Below are positions 8,194 through 15,152 of a stretch of 32,060 nt of DNA, piece by piece; the stretch's first letter is position 1, and every line of letters starts with the position of its first letter. The translations under genes were made by a program, and so were the position numbers. Source of the stretch: an uncultured Lachnospiraceae bacterium (GTDB taxonomy: Bacteria > Bacillota > Clostridia > Lachnospirales > Lachnospiraceae); contig CAJUMB010000042.1 in assembly GCA_910587105.1 (NCBI GenBank), forward strand, positions 1 through 32,060, read 5' to 3'. The notes beneath the pieces were generated by a model. That model made no database searches, had not been told where the DNA came from, and saw only the letters and a program-made list of their open reading frames with translations.

Positions 8194-10068
8194 ATGATTA
8201 AAACGATTGAGGAATTAAGGGCAATCAGCAGCCAGAAAAAGGCATCTGTGGAATTTCGCCATCCGGGCAGCAAAGAAAAAGACAGCTATGAGCGTCATGT
8301 ACTGGTCTGCGCAGGTACCGGATGTACGTCATCTGGCAGTGTGAAGATTGCGGCGAAACTGGAAGAGGAAATCCAGGCAAAAGGCCTGAAGGATAAAGTG
8401 CGTGTGATAAAAACAGGATGCCACGGCCTCTGCGCACTGGGCCCGGTTATGATTATTTATCCGGAAGCCGCGTTCTATTCCAATATGACTCTGGAACATA
8501 TTGAAAAAGTCGTGGATGAACACTTAATCAAAGGCAATATTGTTACAGAATATCTGTATCAGGAAACCGTGACAGACGCAGGTGTGATTCCTATGAATGA
8601 TACGGATTTCTACAAGAAACAGCATCGTGTCGCTTTGAAAAACTGCGGTGTCATTGACCCGGAAAACATTGACGAGTACATTGCTACAGGCGGTTACGAA
8701 GCACTTTACAAAGCACTGACCACCATGAGCCGTGAAGATGTGGTGGGTGTTCTGGAAAAATCCGGACTGAGAGGCCGCGGGGGCGCAGGATTCCCCACAG
8801 GAACCAAATGGAAATTTGCCATGGGCAGTGAAGGACAGAAATATGTGTGCTGTAACGCGGACGAAGGCGACCCCGGCGCGTTCATGGACCGTTCTGTGCT
8901 GGAAGGGGATCCCCATGTGGTATTCGAGGCTATGGCCATCGCCGGTTATGTAATCGGTTCCAATCAGGGGTACATTTATGTGCGGGCGGAGTATCCCATC
9001 GCCATCCATCGTCTGGAAATTGCTTTGAAACAGGCGAGAGAGTACGGACTGCTGGGAAAAGACATTTTTGGAACCGGATTCGACTTCGATATCGACCTGC
9101 GTCTCGGCGCTGGAGCATTCGTATGCGGTGAGGAGACGGCGCTGATGACTTCCATCGAGGGCAACCGTGGAGAACCAAGGCCCCGCCCTCCGTTCCCGGC
9201 AGTGAAAGGTTTGTTCGGAAAACCAACTATTTTGAACAATGTGGAGACATGGGCAAACATTCCCCGGATTATCATGAACGGCGCAGACTGGTTCGCAGGC
9301 ATGGGAACCGAAAAGAGCAAGGGAACGAAAGTATTTGCCCTCGGCGGAAAGATCCAGAATGTGGGTCTTGTGGAAATCCCCATGGGAACCACTCTTCGGG
9401 AGATCGTAGAAGAAATCGGCGGCGGCGTGCCCAACGGAAAGAAATTCAAAGCAGCCCAGACCGGCGGTCCCTCCGGCGGATGTATTCCGGCCTCCAACTT
9501 TGATGTGCAGATTGATTATGATAATCTGGTAGCCATCGGCTCTATGATGGGCTCCGGCGGACTGATTGTTATGGATGAAGACGACTGTATGGTGGATATT
9601 GCAAAATTCTTCTTGGAATTTACAGTTGACGAGTCCTGCGGTAAATGTACTCCCTGCCGTATTGGCAATAAGAGACTTCTGGAGATTCTGGAAAAGATCA
9701 CAGAAGGCAAAGCCACCATGGAAGATCTGGATAAGCTGGAGAAACTGGCGAACTTAATCAAGAAAAATTCCCTGTGTGCTCTTGGACAGACAGCTCCTAA
9801 CCCGGTATTGTCTACATTGAAACATTTTCGCGATGAGTATATAGCCCATATTCAGGATAAGAAATGTCCGGCTGGCAAATGTAAAGCGCTTCTCAGCTAT
9901 AATATTGACCCAGAGAAATGTATCGGCTGCGGACTGTGCGCGAAGAACTGTCCTGCAGATGCCATCAGCGGAGAAAAGAAGAAACCTTATACCATTGACA
10001 CCAGCAAGTGTGTGAAATGCGGTGCTTGTATGGAAAAATGTAAGAAAGAAGCTATCTACAAAAAATAG
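8194..10068 (+). CDS. NuoF/HydB-like NADH-binding flavoprotein subunit of formate dehydrogenase
   Basis: Diaphorase subunit with FMN, NAD(H)-binding and several Fe-S clusters. Domains in order: N-terminal thioredoxin-like [2Fe-2S] domain (CAGTGCTSSG ... TGCHGLCALG), FMN/NADH core (GLRGRGGAGFPTG; NADEGDPGAFMDR), SLBB domain, NuoF cluster ligands Cys482, Cys485, Cys488 and Cys528, and a C-terminal pair of [4Fe-4S] ferredoxin motifs (CIGCGLCAKNC, CVKCGACMEKC). 624 aa matches HydB/HylB-type proteins from clostridial hydrogenases and formate dehydrogenases, not the shorter complex I NuoF. The ATG follows GGGGGATAGG. It is the last gene of the operon; a strong terminator starts 5 bp after the stop. 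The two extra ferredoxin domains are what ferredoxin-linked electron-bifurcating enzymes have, so the complex may couple formate, NAD(P) and ferredoxin; this is inference. Confidence 0.92.
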   Translation: MIKTIEELRAISSQKKASVEFRHPGSKEKDSYERHVLVCAGTGCTSSGSVKIAAKLEEEIQAKGLKDKVRVIKTGCHGLCALGPVMIIYPEAAFYSNMTLEHIEKVVDEHLIKGNIVTEYLYQETVTDAGVIPMNDTDFYKKQHRVALKNCGVIDPENIDEYIATGGYEALYKALTTMSREDVVGVLEKSGLRGRGGAGFPTGTKWKFAMGSEGQKYVCCNADEGDPGAFMDRSVLEGDPHVVFEAMAIAGYVIGSNQGYIYVRAEYPIAIHRLEIALKQAREYGLLGKDIFGTGFDFDIDLRLGAGAFVCGEETALMTSIEGNRGEPRPRPPFPAVKGLFGKPTILNNVETWANIPRIIMNGADWFAGMGTEKSKGTKVFALGGKIQNVGLVEIPMGTTLREIVEEIGGGVPNGKKFKAAQTGGPSGGCIPASNFDVQIDYDNLVAIGSMMGSGGLIVMDEDDCMVDIAKFFLEFTVDESCGKCTPCRIGNKRLLEILEKITEGKATMEDLDKLEKLANLIKKNSLCALGQTAPNPVLSTLKHFRDEYIAHIQDKKCPAGKCKALLSYNIDPEKCIGCGLCAKNCPADAISGEKKKPYTIDTSKCVKCGACMEKCKKEAIYKK

Positions 10069-10072
10069 AAGG

Positions 10073-10112
10073 AAAAGCCCTGGCGGTTCCCGGTGGACTG
10101 CCGGGGCTTTTT
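10073..10112 (+). terminator. Terminator of the formate dehydrogenase operon
   Basis: Stem AGCCCTGGC / GCCGGGGCT (one G-U pair) with a short internal hairpin-like loop, preceded by AAAA and followed by TTTTT (10108-10112). It begins directly after the stop codon of the NuoF-like gene. Confidence 0.85.
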
Positions 10113-10146
10113 GGACGTGAAAAGCTGAATGTGGACGGCCCATCTA

Positions 10147-10175
10147 TTGATAAAATGGCTGGTATTTGATATACT
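10147..10175 (+). promoter_or_regulatory. Promoter of the NimA-like gene
   Basis: TTGATA (10147-10152), 17-bp spacer, TATACT (10170-10175), placed after the upstream terminator and 46 bp before the ATG at 10222. Good spacing and near-consensus boxes. Confidence 0.6.
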
Positions 10176-10221
10176 AAAAAAGACTGAAGAAAAAGTATGA
10201 AGCTAATAAAAGGAGATACCT

Positions 10222-10704
10222 ATGAGACGCAGTGACAGAGAAATCAAAGACATAGAAGGCATCATCCAGGTGATGGAAAAGTGTGACGTGTGCCGGCTGG
10301 CATTTTATGACGGCGGATACCCGTATATTCTTCCGCTGAATTTTGGCATGCAGGTCCATGAAGATCAGATTACACTGTATTTTCATGGGGCTGATGAGGG
10401 GAAGAAATATGAATTGATGGAAAAAGATAACCGTGTGGGGTTTGAGATGGATTGTTCCCACAAATTGGTTATGACTGGTGCGAAAGACAGTTGCAGCTGT
10501 ACCATGGAATACGAGAGTGTGGTTGGCAGGGGCAGGGTTGAGAAAGTTTTGGATGAGGAAAAGTTTCAGGCATTGTGTCTGTTGATGAAGCATTATCACA
10601 AGGAAGAATGTATGTTTGACAAATCTGTTATGCCAAGGACAACGGTGTGGAAGCTTACTGTGGAGCAGGTCAGCGGGAAAATCCGTAAGAAAAAAAAGAA
10701 ATAA
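10222..10704 (+). CDS. NimA-like pyridoxamine 5'-phosphate oxidase-family flavoprotein
   Basis: Small FMN-binding split-barrel protein of the pyridoxamine-phosphate oxidase-like superfamily, closest in pattern to 'Nim' nitroimidazole-resistance-type proteins of anaerobes. Seen: opening MRRSDREIKD, then a strand-rich core (RLAFYDGGYPYILPLNFGM), the family's FHGADEGKK and NRVGFEMD segments, and YESVVGRGRVEKV. Length 160 aa is normal and the ATG has AAAAGGAGA upstream. The C-terminus is a lysine-rich run. Members bind FMN and probably reduce small molecules; most carry no proven substrate, so drug resistance should not be assumed. It has its own promoter; a rubredoxin gene follows 123 bp downstream and could be co-transcribed. 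Confidence 0.82.
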   Translation: MRRSDREIKDIEGIIQVMEKCDVCRLAFYDGGYPYILPLNFGMQVHEDQITLYFHGADEGKKYELMEKDNRVGFEMDCSHKLVMTGAKDSCSCTMEYESVVGRGRVEKVLDEEKFQALCLLMKHYHKEECMFDKSVMPRTTVWKLTVEQVSGKIRKKKKK

Positions 10705-10827
10705 AAAATTTATGTACATAATTTTTGTGTTTGGGTGTATAATGGGATTGTGAAACTGATTTCAGATTTAACGAGTTTGGGCGAAAGAAACAAAAACGGA
10801 GCTCAAAACTTATGGGAGGAAATGATT

Positions 10828-10983
10828 ATGAAATACGTATGCAGTGTCTGCGGCTGGGAATACGACGAGGAAAAAGGATATCCGGAAGGGGGAATTGCCC
10901 CTGGTACACCGTGGAGTGAAGTGCCGGAAGATTTTGAATGCCCCTTGTGCAGTGTGGGGAAAGATGAGTTTGAGGAGTCATAA
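10828..10983 (+). CDS. Rubredoxin
   Basis: Small electron carrier with one Fe(Cys)4 site. The 51-aa protein has both knuckles, C5-x2-C8-G and C38-P-x-C41, plus conserved aromatic and Pro/Asp residues (PEDFECPLC), all standard. The start at 10828 was chosen since GGAGGA lies 7 nt upstream and the protein then begins MKYVCSVCGW; upstream in-frame starts would add an unrelated leader. TATAAT at 10738-10743 may be its -10 box, with only a weak -35. In clostridia rubredoxin feeds electrons to oxygen- and peroxide-detoxifying enzymes; no partner of that kind is visible nearby. The stop codon lies inside the terminator loop. Confidence 0.95.
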   Translation: MKYVCSVCGWEYDEEKGYPEGGIAPGTPWSEVPEDFECPLCSVGKDEFEES

Positions 10984-10996
10984 CGACTCCTCTTTT
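10972..10996 (+). terminator. Rubredoxin terminator overlapping the stop codon
   Basis: Perfect 8-bp stem GAGGAGTC (10972-10979) / GACTCCTC (10985-10992), 5-nt loop, then TTTT (10993-10996). The left arm is the last codons of rubredoxin and the stop codon sits in the loop. Confidence 0.85.
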
Positions 10997-11001
10997 CTTG
11001 T

Positions 11002-11027
11002 CGTATAGGAAACTTTGTCCCTATACG
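11002..11027. repeat. Perfect inverted repeat between rubredoxin and the LysR gene
   Basis: CGTATAGG (11002-11009) and CCTATACG (11020-11027), perfect 8-bp arms around a 10-bp centre. No T-run follows directly. It could be a second transcript end, an operator for the LysR-led operon ~120 bp upstream of its -35 box, or a member of a dispersed intergenic repeat. No evidence decides between these. Confidence 0.45.
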
Positions 11028-11144
11028 GCGAAAACTCTCAAGATCAGGATTCTTTTTCACTGTCATTATGACGAAAAAAAACATGCAAATGTCCGCATAT
11101 ATGTGAAAATCGGAATAGTGGTATCAAAAAAAACGATAATAGTA

Positions 11145-11174
11145 TTGACAAAATGAATAGAATGAAGGTAAAAT
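11145..11174 (+). promoter_or_regulatory. Promoter of the 20-kb main operon
   Basis: TTGACA (11145-11150), 18-bp spacer, TAAAAT (11169-11174), 58 bp before the LysR start codon. It is the only near-consensus promoter between the rubredoxin terminator and the long gene cluster, so it probably drives LysR and at least the adjacent genes. Confidence 0.6.
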
Positions 11175-11232
11175 GATACAAAATCAGACAAAAGATTTTA
11201 GATAATTTCATCAAATGTTGAGAGGAAGAAAA

Positions 11233-12123
11233 ATGGATTTTAAGCAGCTACAATCTTATATTGCAATTGTGAAATACAAAAGTTTTACCATTGCAGCTGA
11301 AAAACTAGGAATTTCCCAGCCGACTATCAGTACTCATATCCGTATTCTGGAGGAGGAACTGGATTCTCAGCTGGTGACCCGTACCGCTAAAAATTTTGAA
11401 ATTACTCCCAGGGGATGGGAATTGTATGACTGTGCCCAGAGTATTCTGAAATTGCGGGATGATATGGTTGACCGGTGGAATGGCAATGAGCCGAAAGTAA
11501 TCCGTATCGGAGTGTCCACCATTCCGTCAGCCTATATTCTGCCGGAAGTTCTGCCGGAGTTTGAAAAACAGCATAAGGATGTATGTTTTGTTGTGAGCCA
11601 GTGCGACAGCCGGGGAATTATCCAGGCTGTACAAAAGGGCAGTTTTGATATGGGGCTGGTGGGAATGAAGACCGACGACGAGACACTGGAATTCCGCCAG
11701 TTTTATCAGGACCGGATGGTACTCATCGCGCCGGCTTCAGAGCGCTATGTGTCCATGAAAGAGCAAGGAGTTTCTCTGCAGGAACTGTTGAAAGAGCCCA
11801 TGATCTGGCGGGAAGAAGGCAGCGGCAGTGGGAAAAGCGCGGAACAGCTGTTGAAGAAACTGGGAATTTCGGAGGATGATATCTCAGTGACTGCCAGAAT
11901 CAATGACCAGGAGGCCATTAAGAATCTGGTTTCCGGAGGGCTGGGAGTATCTATTATCTCAGAAAAGGCGGTGCAGAATGATTTAGAATCCAAGCATCTG
12001 CTGCAGTTTGAACTTCCGGAAGAACTGGCGGGAAGACAGTTTTATATTATTTATCAAAAGGGGTATATACTGAAAGACTATGTAGAGGAATTCGCCAATT
12101 ACTTGTTGAATTTCTATCAATAA
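11233..12123 (+). CDS. LysR-family transcriptional regulator
   Basis: LysR-type regulator: N-terminal winged helix-turn-helix (about residues 1-60; DFKQLQSYIAIVKYKSFT, then AAEKLGISQPTISTHI) and a C-terminal periplasmic-binding-protein-like effector domain (VIRIGVSTIPSAYILPEVL onwards). 296 aa is the normal length. The ATG at 11233 has GAGG ~7 nt upstream and removes a six-residue extension from an earlier start. Unusually for LysR proteins it is not divergent from its likely targets but heads a co-directional cluster, with the activase gene 23 bp downstream. It probably senses the imported substrate or a product and controls its own operon. The closest resemblance is to CysB/CysL-like and selenium-associated clostridial LysR proteins in general fold only; the effector is unknown. 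Confidence 0.92.
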   Translation: MDFKQLQSYIAIVKYKSFTIAAEKLGISQPTISTHIRILEEELDSQLVTRTAKNFEITPRGWELYDCAQSILKLRDDMVDRWNGNEPKVIRIGVSTIPSAYILPEVLPEFEKQHKDVCFVVSQCDSRGIIQAVQKGSFDMGLVGMKTDDETLEFRQFYQDRMVLIAPASERYVSMKEQGVSLQELLKEPMIWREEGSGSGKSAEQLLKKLGISEDDISVTARINDQEAIKNLVSGGLGVSIISEKAVQNDLESKHLLQFELPEELAGRQFYIIYQKGYILKDYVEEFANYLLNFYQ

Positions 12124-12146
12124 GATTCAGTATTTGATAAAAAGTG

Positions 12147-12911
12147 ATGGAAGAGAACTATTATATTGGAATTGACATAGGGTCCACTGCATCGAAGACA
12201 GTAGTTATGAAAGAGCATCAGGTGGTGGACTCTTTTACACTGCCCACCGGGTGGAACGGGCGGGAGACAGCCGCTGATATTTATACCCGGCTGGAGGAAA
12301 AACAGTATGTCCCTGGCAGGGGCTGTGTGGCCACCGGGTATGGACGGGTCTGCGTGGACTATGCAGACAAAGTGGTGACGGAGATCACATGCCACGGCAG
12401 AGGCGGCTGGCAGCTGTTCGGGAAAAATGTAACCATAATCGACGTGGGCGGGCAGGATACGAAAGTGATTAAAGTGGCGGACGGCCAGGTGGTGGATTTC
12501 CTTATGAACGATAAATGTGCGGCAGGAACCGGCAAGTTTATTGAGGTAATGGCCACGCGGCTGGGAGCTTCCCTAGAGGAGCTGTACCAGCTGGCGGAAC
12601 ATGGAGAGCCTTTGTCCATCAGTGCTATGTGTACGGTTTTCGCAGAGTCCGAGGTGATCAGCCATATTGGTTCCGGAGAAAAACGGGAGGATATTGCCGC
12701 AGGAGTGATAGATTCTGTGGCCTCCCGGGTGGCCAGCCTGGCTTCCCGTTTCGGAATCAGCGGGGACGCGGCGCTGACGGGAGGATTGTGCGACAGCCCT
12801 TATTTTATCAAAGTGCTGTCTGAAAAACTGCGATGTCCAGTGGAAACCCATGAGTTTGGCAGGTATGCCGGGGCACTTGGGGCAGCTTTGACTGCGGAGG
12901 AAAAGTTATGA
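12147..12911 (+). CDS. ATP-dependent activase of the BadF/BcrAD/HgdC family (YjiL-like)
   Basis: ASKHA-fold ATPase with a [4Fe-4S] cluster bridging a homodimer. In 2-hydroxyacyl-CoA dehydratase and double-cubane systems it hydrolyses ATP to push one low-potential electron into the partner enzyme. Seen: phosphate-1 motif GIDIGSTASK, second phosphate motif IIDVGGQDTKV, and the two cluster cysteines Cys124 (NDKCAAGTG) and Cys162 (SAMCTVFAES), spaced as in HgdC. Also GALGAAL near the C-terminus. 254 aa is full length. The start at 12147 is preceded by only a weak ribosome site (GTG at 12144 is the alternative), so translation may depend on coupling to LysR. It overlaps the next gene by 4 nt (ATGA). 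Its likely partner is the double-cubane reductase at 19002, unusually ~6 kb downstream. Confidence 0.92.
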   Translation: MEENYYIGIDIGSTASKTVVMKEHQVVDSFTLPTGWNGRETAADIYTRLEEKQYVPGRGCVATGYGRVCVDYADKVVTEITCHGRGGWQLFGKNVTIIDVGGQDTKVIKVADGQVVDFLMNDKCAAGTGKFIEVMATRLGASLEELYQLAEHGEPLSISAMCTVFAESEVISHIGSGEKREDIAAGVIDSVASRVASLASRFGISGDAALTGGLCDSPYFIKVLSEKLRCPVETHEFGRYAGALGAALTAEEKL

Positions 12912-14047
12912 TTTATATGGATTCCTCCGCAACTTCGTTTTTAAAACCGCCGCAGGTGGAGGAGGCGGTGTGCAGGGCGTTTCATACTATGGGTAATGCA
13001 GGGCGGGGAGCCCATGCGGCCACTTTAGGCGCGGCCCGCATGATTTATGATACCAGGGAAAAGCTGGCAGAACTTTTTCATATCAGAGAGCCTTTTCGGA
13101 TTGCCTTTACCAGCAATGCCACAGAGTCCCTGAATATTGCCATCGGCGGACTGGTTCGTCCCGGGGATCATGCGATTACCACTGCCTGTGAACATAATTC
13201 CGTTCTGCGGCCCTTGTATGTAAAAGAATCTCAGGGCGCCAGTCTCACCATTTTGGATGCAGACGAAAAGGGGCGGATTGCCTATGAGAAACTGGAACAG
13301 GTGCGCCAGGAACATACCAGAGCCGTGGTGATTACCCACGCCTCCAATCTCACCGGAAATGTGACAGATCTTGCCAGGGTGTCTGCATTTACCCGGAAAT
13401 ATGGGATTCTTTTGATTGTGGACGCTTCCCAGACAGCAGGTTCCATTCCCATTGATGTGGAGAAGATGGGAGTGGATGTTCTCTGCTTTACCGGCCATAA
13501 AGGCCTGATGGGGCCCCAGGGAACGGGAGGGATCTATGTGCGGGAAGGGATTTCTATCACACCGCTGAAAGTGGGCGGAAGCGGCATCCATAGTTTTGAC
13601 AAAACCCATCCGGCAGACATGCCCACAGCTTTGGAAGCGGGGACAGCCAACGGCCACGGGATTGCGGGGCTGAATGCTGCGCTGGATTTTCTGAAAGAGA
13701 CGGGTGTGGAAGCCGTCCATCAAAAGGAGATGGAGCTGGCCGGGCGGTTTGCCGAAAACGTGGGAAAAATCCCAGGTGTAACCATTTATGGAGATCTTTC
13801 GGGAAAGCTCCGGGCGCCCATTGTGTCTTTGAATATTGGAGAACTGGACTCTGCTGTTGTCAGCGATATTTTGTGGGACGATTATGAGATCTGTGTCCGC
13901 GCCGGAGCCCACTGTGCGCCGCTGATGCACCAGGCGCTGGGAACCGTGGAGCAGGGGGCTGTGCGGTTTAGTTTTTCCTATTTTAATACAGAAGAAGAAG
14001 TGGACACTGCGGTGCAGGCTGTCCGTGAGATTGCAGAAGAACAATGA
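12908..14047 (+). CDS. Cysteine desulfurase-family class V aminotransferase (EF2568 type)
   Basis: PLP-dependent class V aminotransferase of the subgroup typified by Enterococcus EF2568, which clusters with orphan selD genes and is proposed to release S or Se from (seleno)cysteine. Seen: opening IYMDSSATSFLKPP, PLP lysine Lys198 in FTGHKGLMGPQGTGG, upstream Asp/Gln of the PLP site (VDASQTAG), and the nucleophile Cys336 in RAGAHCAP, so the desulfurase cysteine is intact. 379 aa, full length. The ATG overlaps the activase stop (ATGA), indicating translational coupling. DUF3343, its usual companion, follows after 38 bp. I expect it to load S or Se onto DUF3343 and/or YedF. It is not the housekeeping IscS/NifS, which has a different neighbourhood (IscU/MnmA). 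Confidence 0.88.
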   Translation: MIYMDSSATSFLKPPQVEEAVCRAFHTMGNAGRGAHAATLGAARMIYDTREKLAELFHIREPFRIAFTSNATESLNIAIGGLVRPGDHAITTACEHNSVLRPLYVKESQGASLTILDADEKGRIAYEKLEQVRQEHTRAVVITHASNLTGNVTDLARVSAFTRKYGILLIVDASQTAGSIPIDVEKMGVDVLCFTGHKGLMGPQGTGGIYVREGISITPLKVGGSGIHSFDKTHPADMPTALEAGTANGHGIAGLNAALDFLKETGVEAVHQKEMELAGRFAENVGKIPGVTIYGDLSGKLRAPIVSLNIGELDSAVVSDILWDDYEICVRAGAHCAPLMHQALGTVEQGAVRFSFSYFNTEEEVDTAVQAVREIAEEQ

Positions 14048-14085
14048 TTCGCTGATAAGGAACTGTTCAGAAATGAAAGGAAATT

Positions 14086-14322
14086 ATGCGGGAAAAGAAA
14101 AAATATGTTATTTTATCGTTTCATACCACCACAGAGGCCATGTCTTTTGAAAAACAATGCATGAGCAATGAGATTCCCGGACGTCTGATTCCCATTCCCA
14201 GGGAGATCACTGCCGGATGCGGACTGGCCTGGCGGATTGGTGCTGAGGAGTATCCGGACTGCAGGCAGAAAATCCAGGATCTGCAGATGAAGTATCAGGA
14301 CGCTGTGGAATTGCTGTTGTGA
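14086..14322 (+). CDS. DUF3343 protein, putative Se/S carrier
   Basis: Small protein of the DUF3343 family (PF11823), found near orphan selD, YedF and class V desulfurases and therefore called a putative selenium/sulfur carrier; no biochemical proof that I know of. 78 aa, one domain: FHTTTEAMSFEKQC, then IPGRLIPIPREITAGCGLAWRI. The cysteine in TAGCGLAW is the conserved candidate acceptor site. The ATG follows GAAAGGAAA. Placed between the desulfurase and an importer ATPase gene. The conserved IP-REI-AGCG-A pattern makes the family call firm while the function stays tentative. Confidence 0.85.
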   Translation: MREKKKYVILSFHTTTEAMSFEKQCMSNEIPGRLIPIPREITAGCGLAWRIGAEEYPDCRQKIQDLQMKYQDAVELLL

Positions 14323-14338
14323 CCATAGGAGGGGAAAT

Positions 14339-15127
14339 TTGGAGGTATCAATTGAACATGTAAAGTTTTCCTATAACAAGGAAGATGTGATACTGGGTGA
14401 TATTAATCTGGAGGCTTTGGCAGGCTCATTTATCTGTCTGCTGGGACAGTCGGGCTGTGGCAAGAGCACCCTGCTGAGATTGATCGCCGGGCTTGAGAGA
14501 CCGGACGAAGGCTCGTTGACGGTGGAAGGAAAGCCTGTGGCATCCGCAGGTCTGGACCGGGGTGTGGTATTTCAGGATTACGGTCTGTTTCCGTGGATGA
14601 CTGCGGGGAAAAATATTACGGCTGCCCTGAAAAAGAGATTTCCGGATATGGGCAAGGGGGACAGAGAAGCCCTTGCCATGGAATGGATGAAAAAAGTGGG
14701 AATGGACGAATCTCTGTTTAAAAAACTTCCAGGGGAATTATCCGGCGGGCAGAAGCAGCGCTGCGGCATTGCCAGGGCTTTTGCCATTGACCCGCCCATA
14801 CTGCTGATGGATGAGCCGTTCGGATCTCTGGACGCCATCACGAAGGCAAAGCTTCAGGATCTGATACTGGAATTGTGGGAACAGGGAGGAGACCATAAAA
14901 AGACGATTTTTTTCGTCACCCATGAAGTGGATGAGGCTCTTTTGCTGGCAAGCGACATCTGCGTGCTGAGCCAGTCCCCTGCGGAGATTATGTACAGGCA
15001 TTCCTTTGAAAAGGAAACCCATCCCACCCGGTCCAATATGTACACGGACCCAGATATCCAGAAGTTAAGAAATTACTTAATCCAGTTAATACACGAAGAT
15101 GCCGCCGAACGGGCGTCTTTAATATAA
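14339..15127 (+). CDS. NitT/TauT-family ABC importer, ATP-binding subunit (SsuB/TauB-like)
   Basis: Cytoplasmic ATPase of a nitrate/sulfonate/taurine-type importer. Seen: Walker A GQSGCGKST (residues 36-44), Q-loop FQDYGLFPWM, signature LSGGQKQR, Walker B ILLMDEPFGSLD, and switch His in FVTHEVDEA. 262 aa, normal. The start is TTG at 14339: AGGAGGGG lies 4 nt upstream, the protein then opens MEVSIEHVKFSY as expected, and no ATG or GTG fits, so this is a genuine rare start that may lower ATPase output. With the lipoprotein and permease that follow it forms a complete importer. The family moves small anions, thiamine precursors and other compounds; substrate here is unknown. Confidence 0.92.
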   Translation: MEVSIEHVKFSYNKEDVILGDINLEALAGSFICLLGQSGCGKSTLLRLIAGLERPDEGSLTVEGKPVASAGLDRGVVFQDYGLFPWMTAGKNITAALKKRFPDMGKGDREALAMEWMKKVGMDESLFKKLPGELSGGQKQRCGIARAFAIDPPILLMDEPFGSLDAITKAKLQDLILELWEQGGDHKKTIFFVTHEVDEALLLASDICVLSQSPAEIMYRHSFEKETHPTRSNMYTDPDIQKLRNYLIQLIHEDAAERASLI

Positions 15128-15152
15128 ATAAAGTTAAAGGAAGTAGAAAATC

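Noticed and set aside
4961..10068. Respiratory complex I (nuoG/nuoE/nuoF) fragment
   Set aside because: No membrane subunits are present, the first gene has a formate dehydrogenase-type Mo active site, and the NuoF-like protein has the extra ferredoxin domains of soluble Hyd/Fdh complexes.
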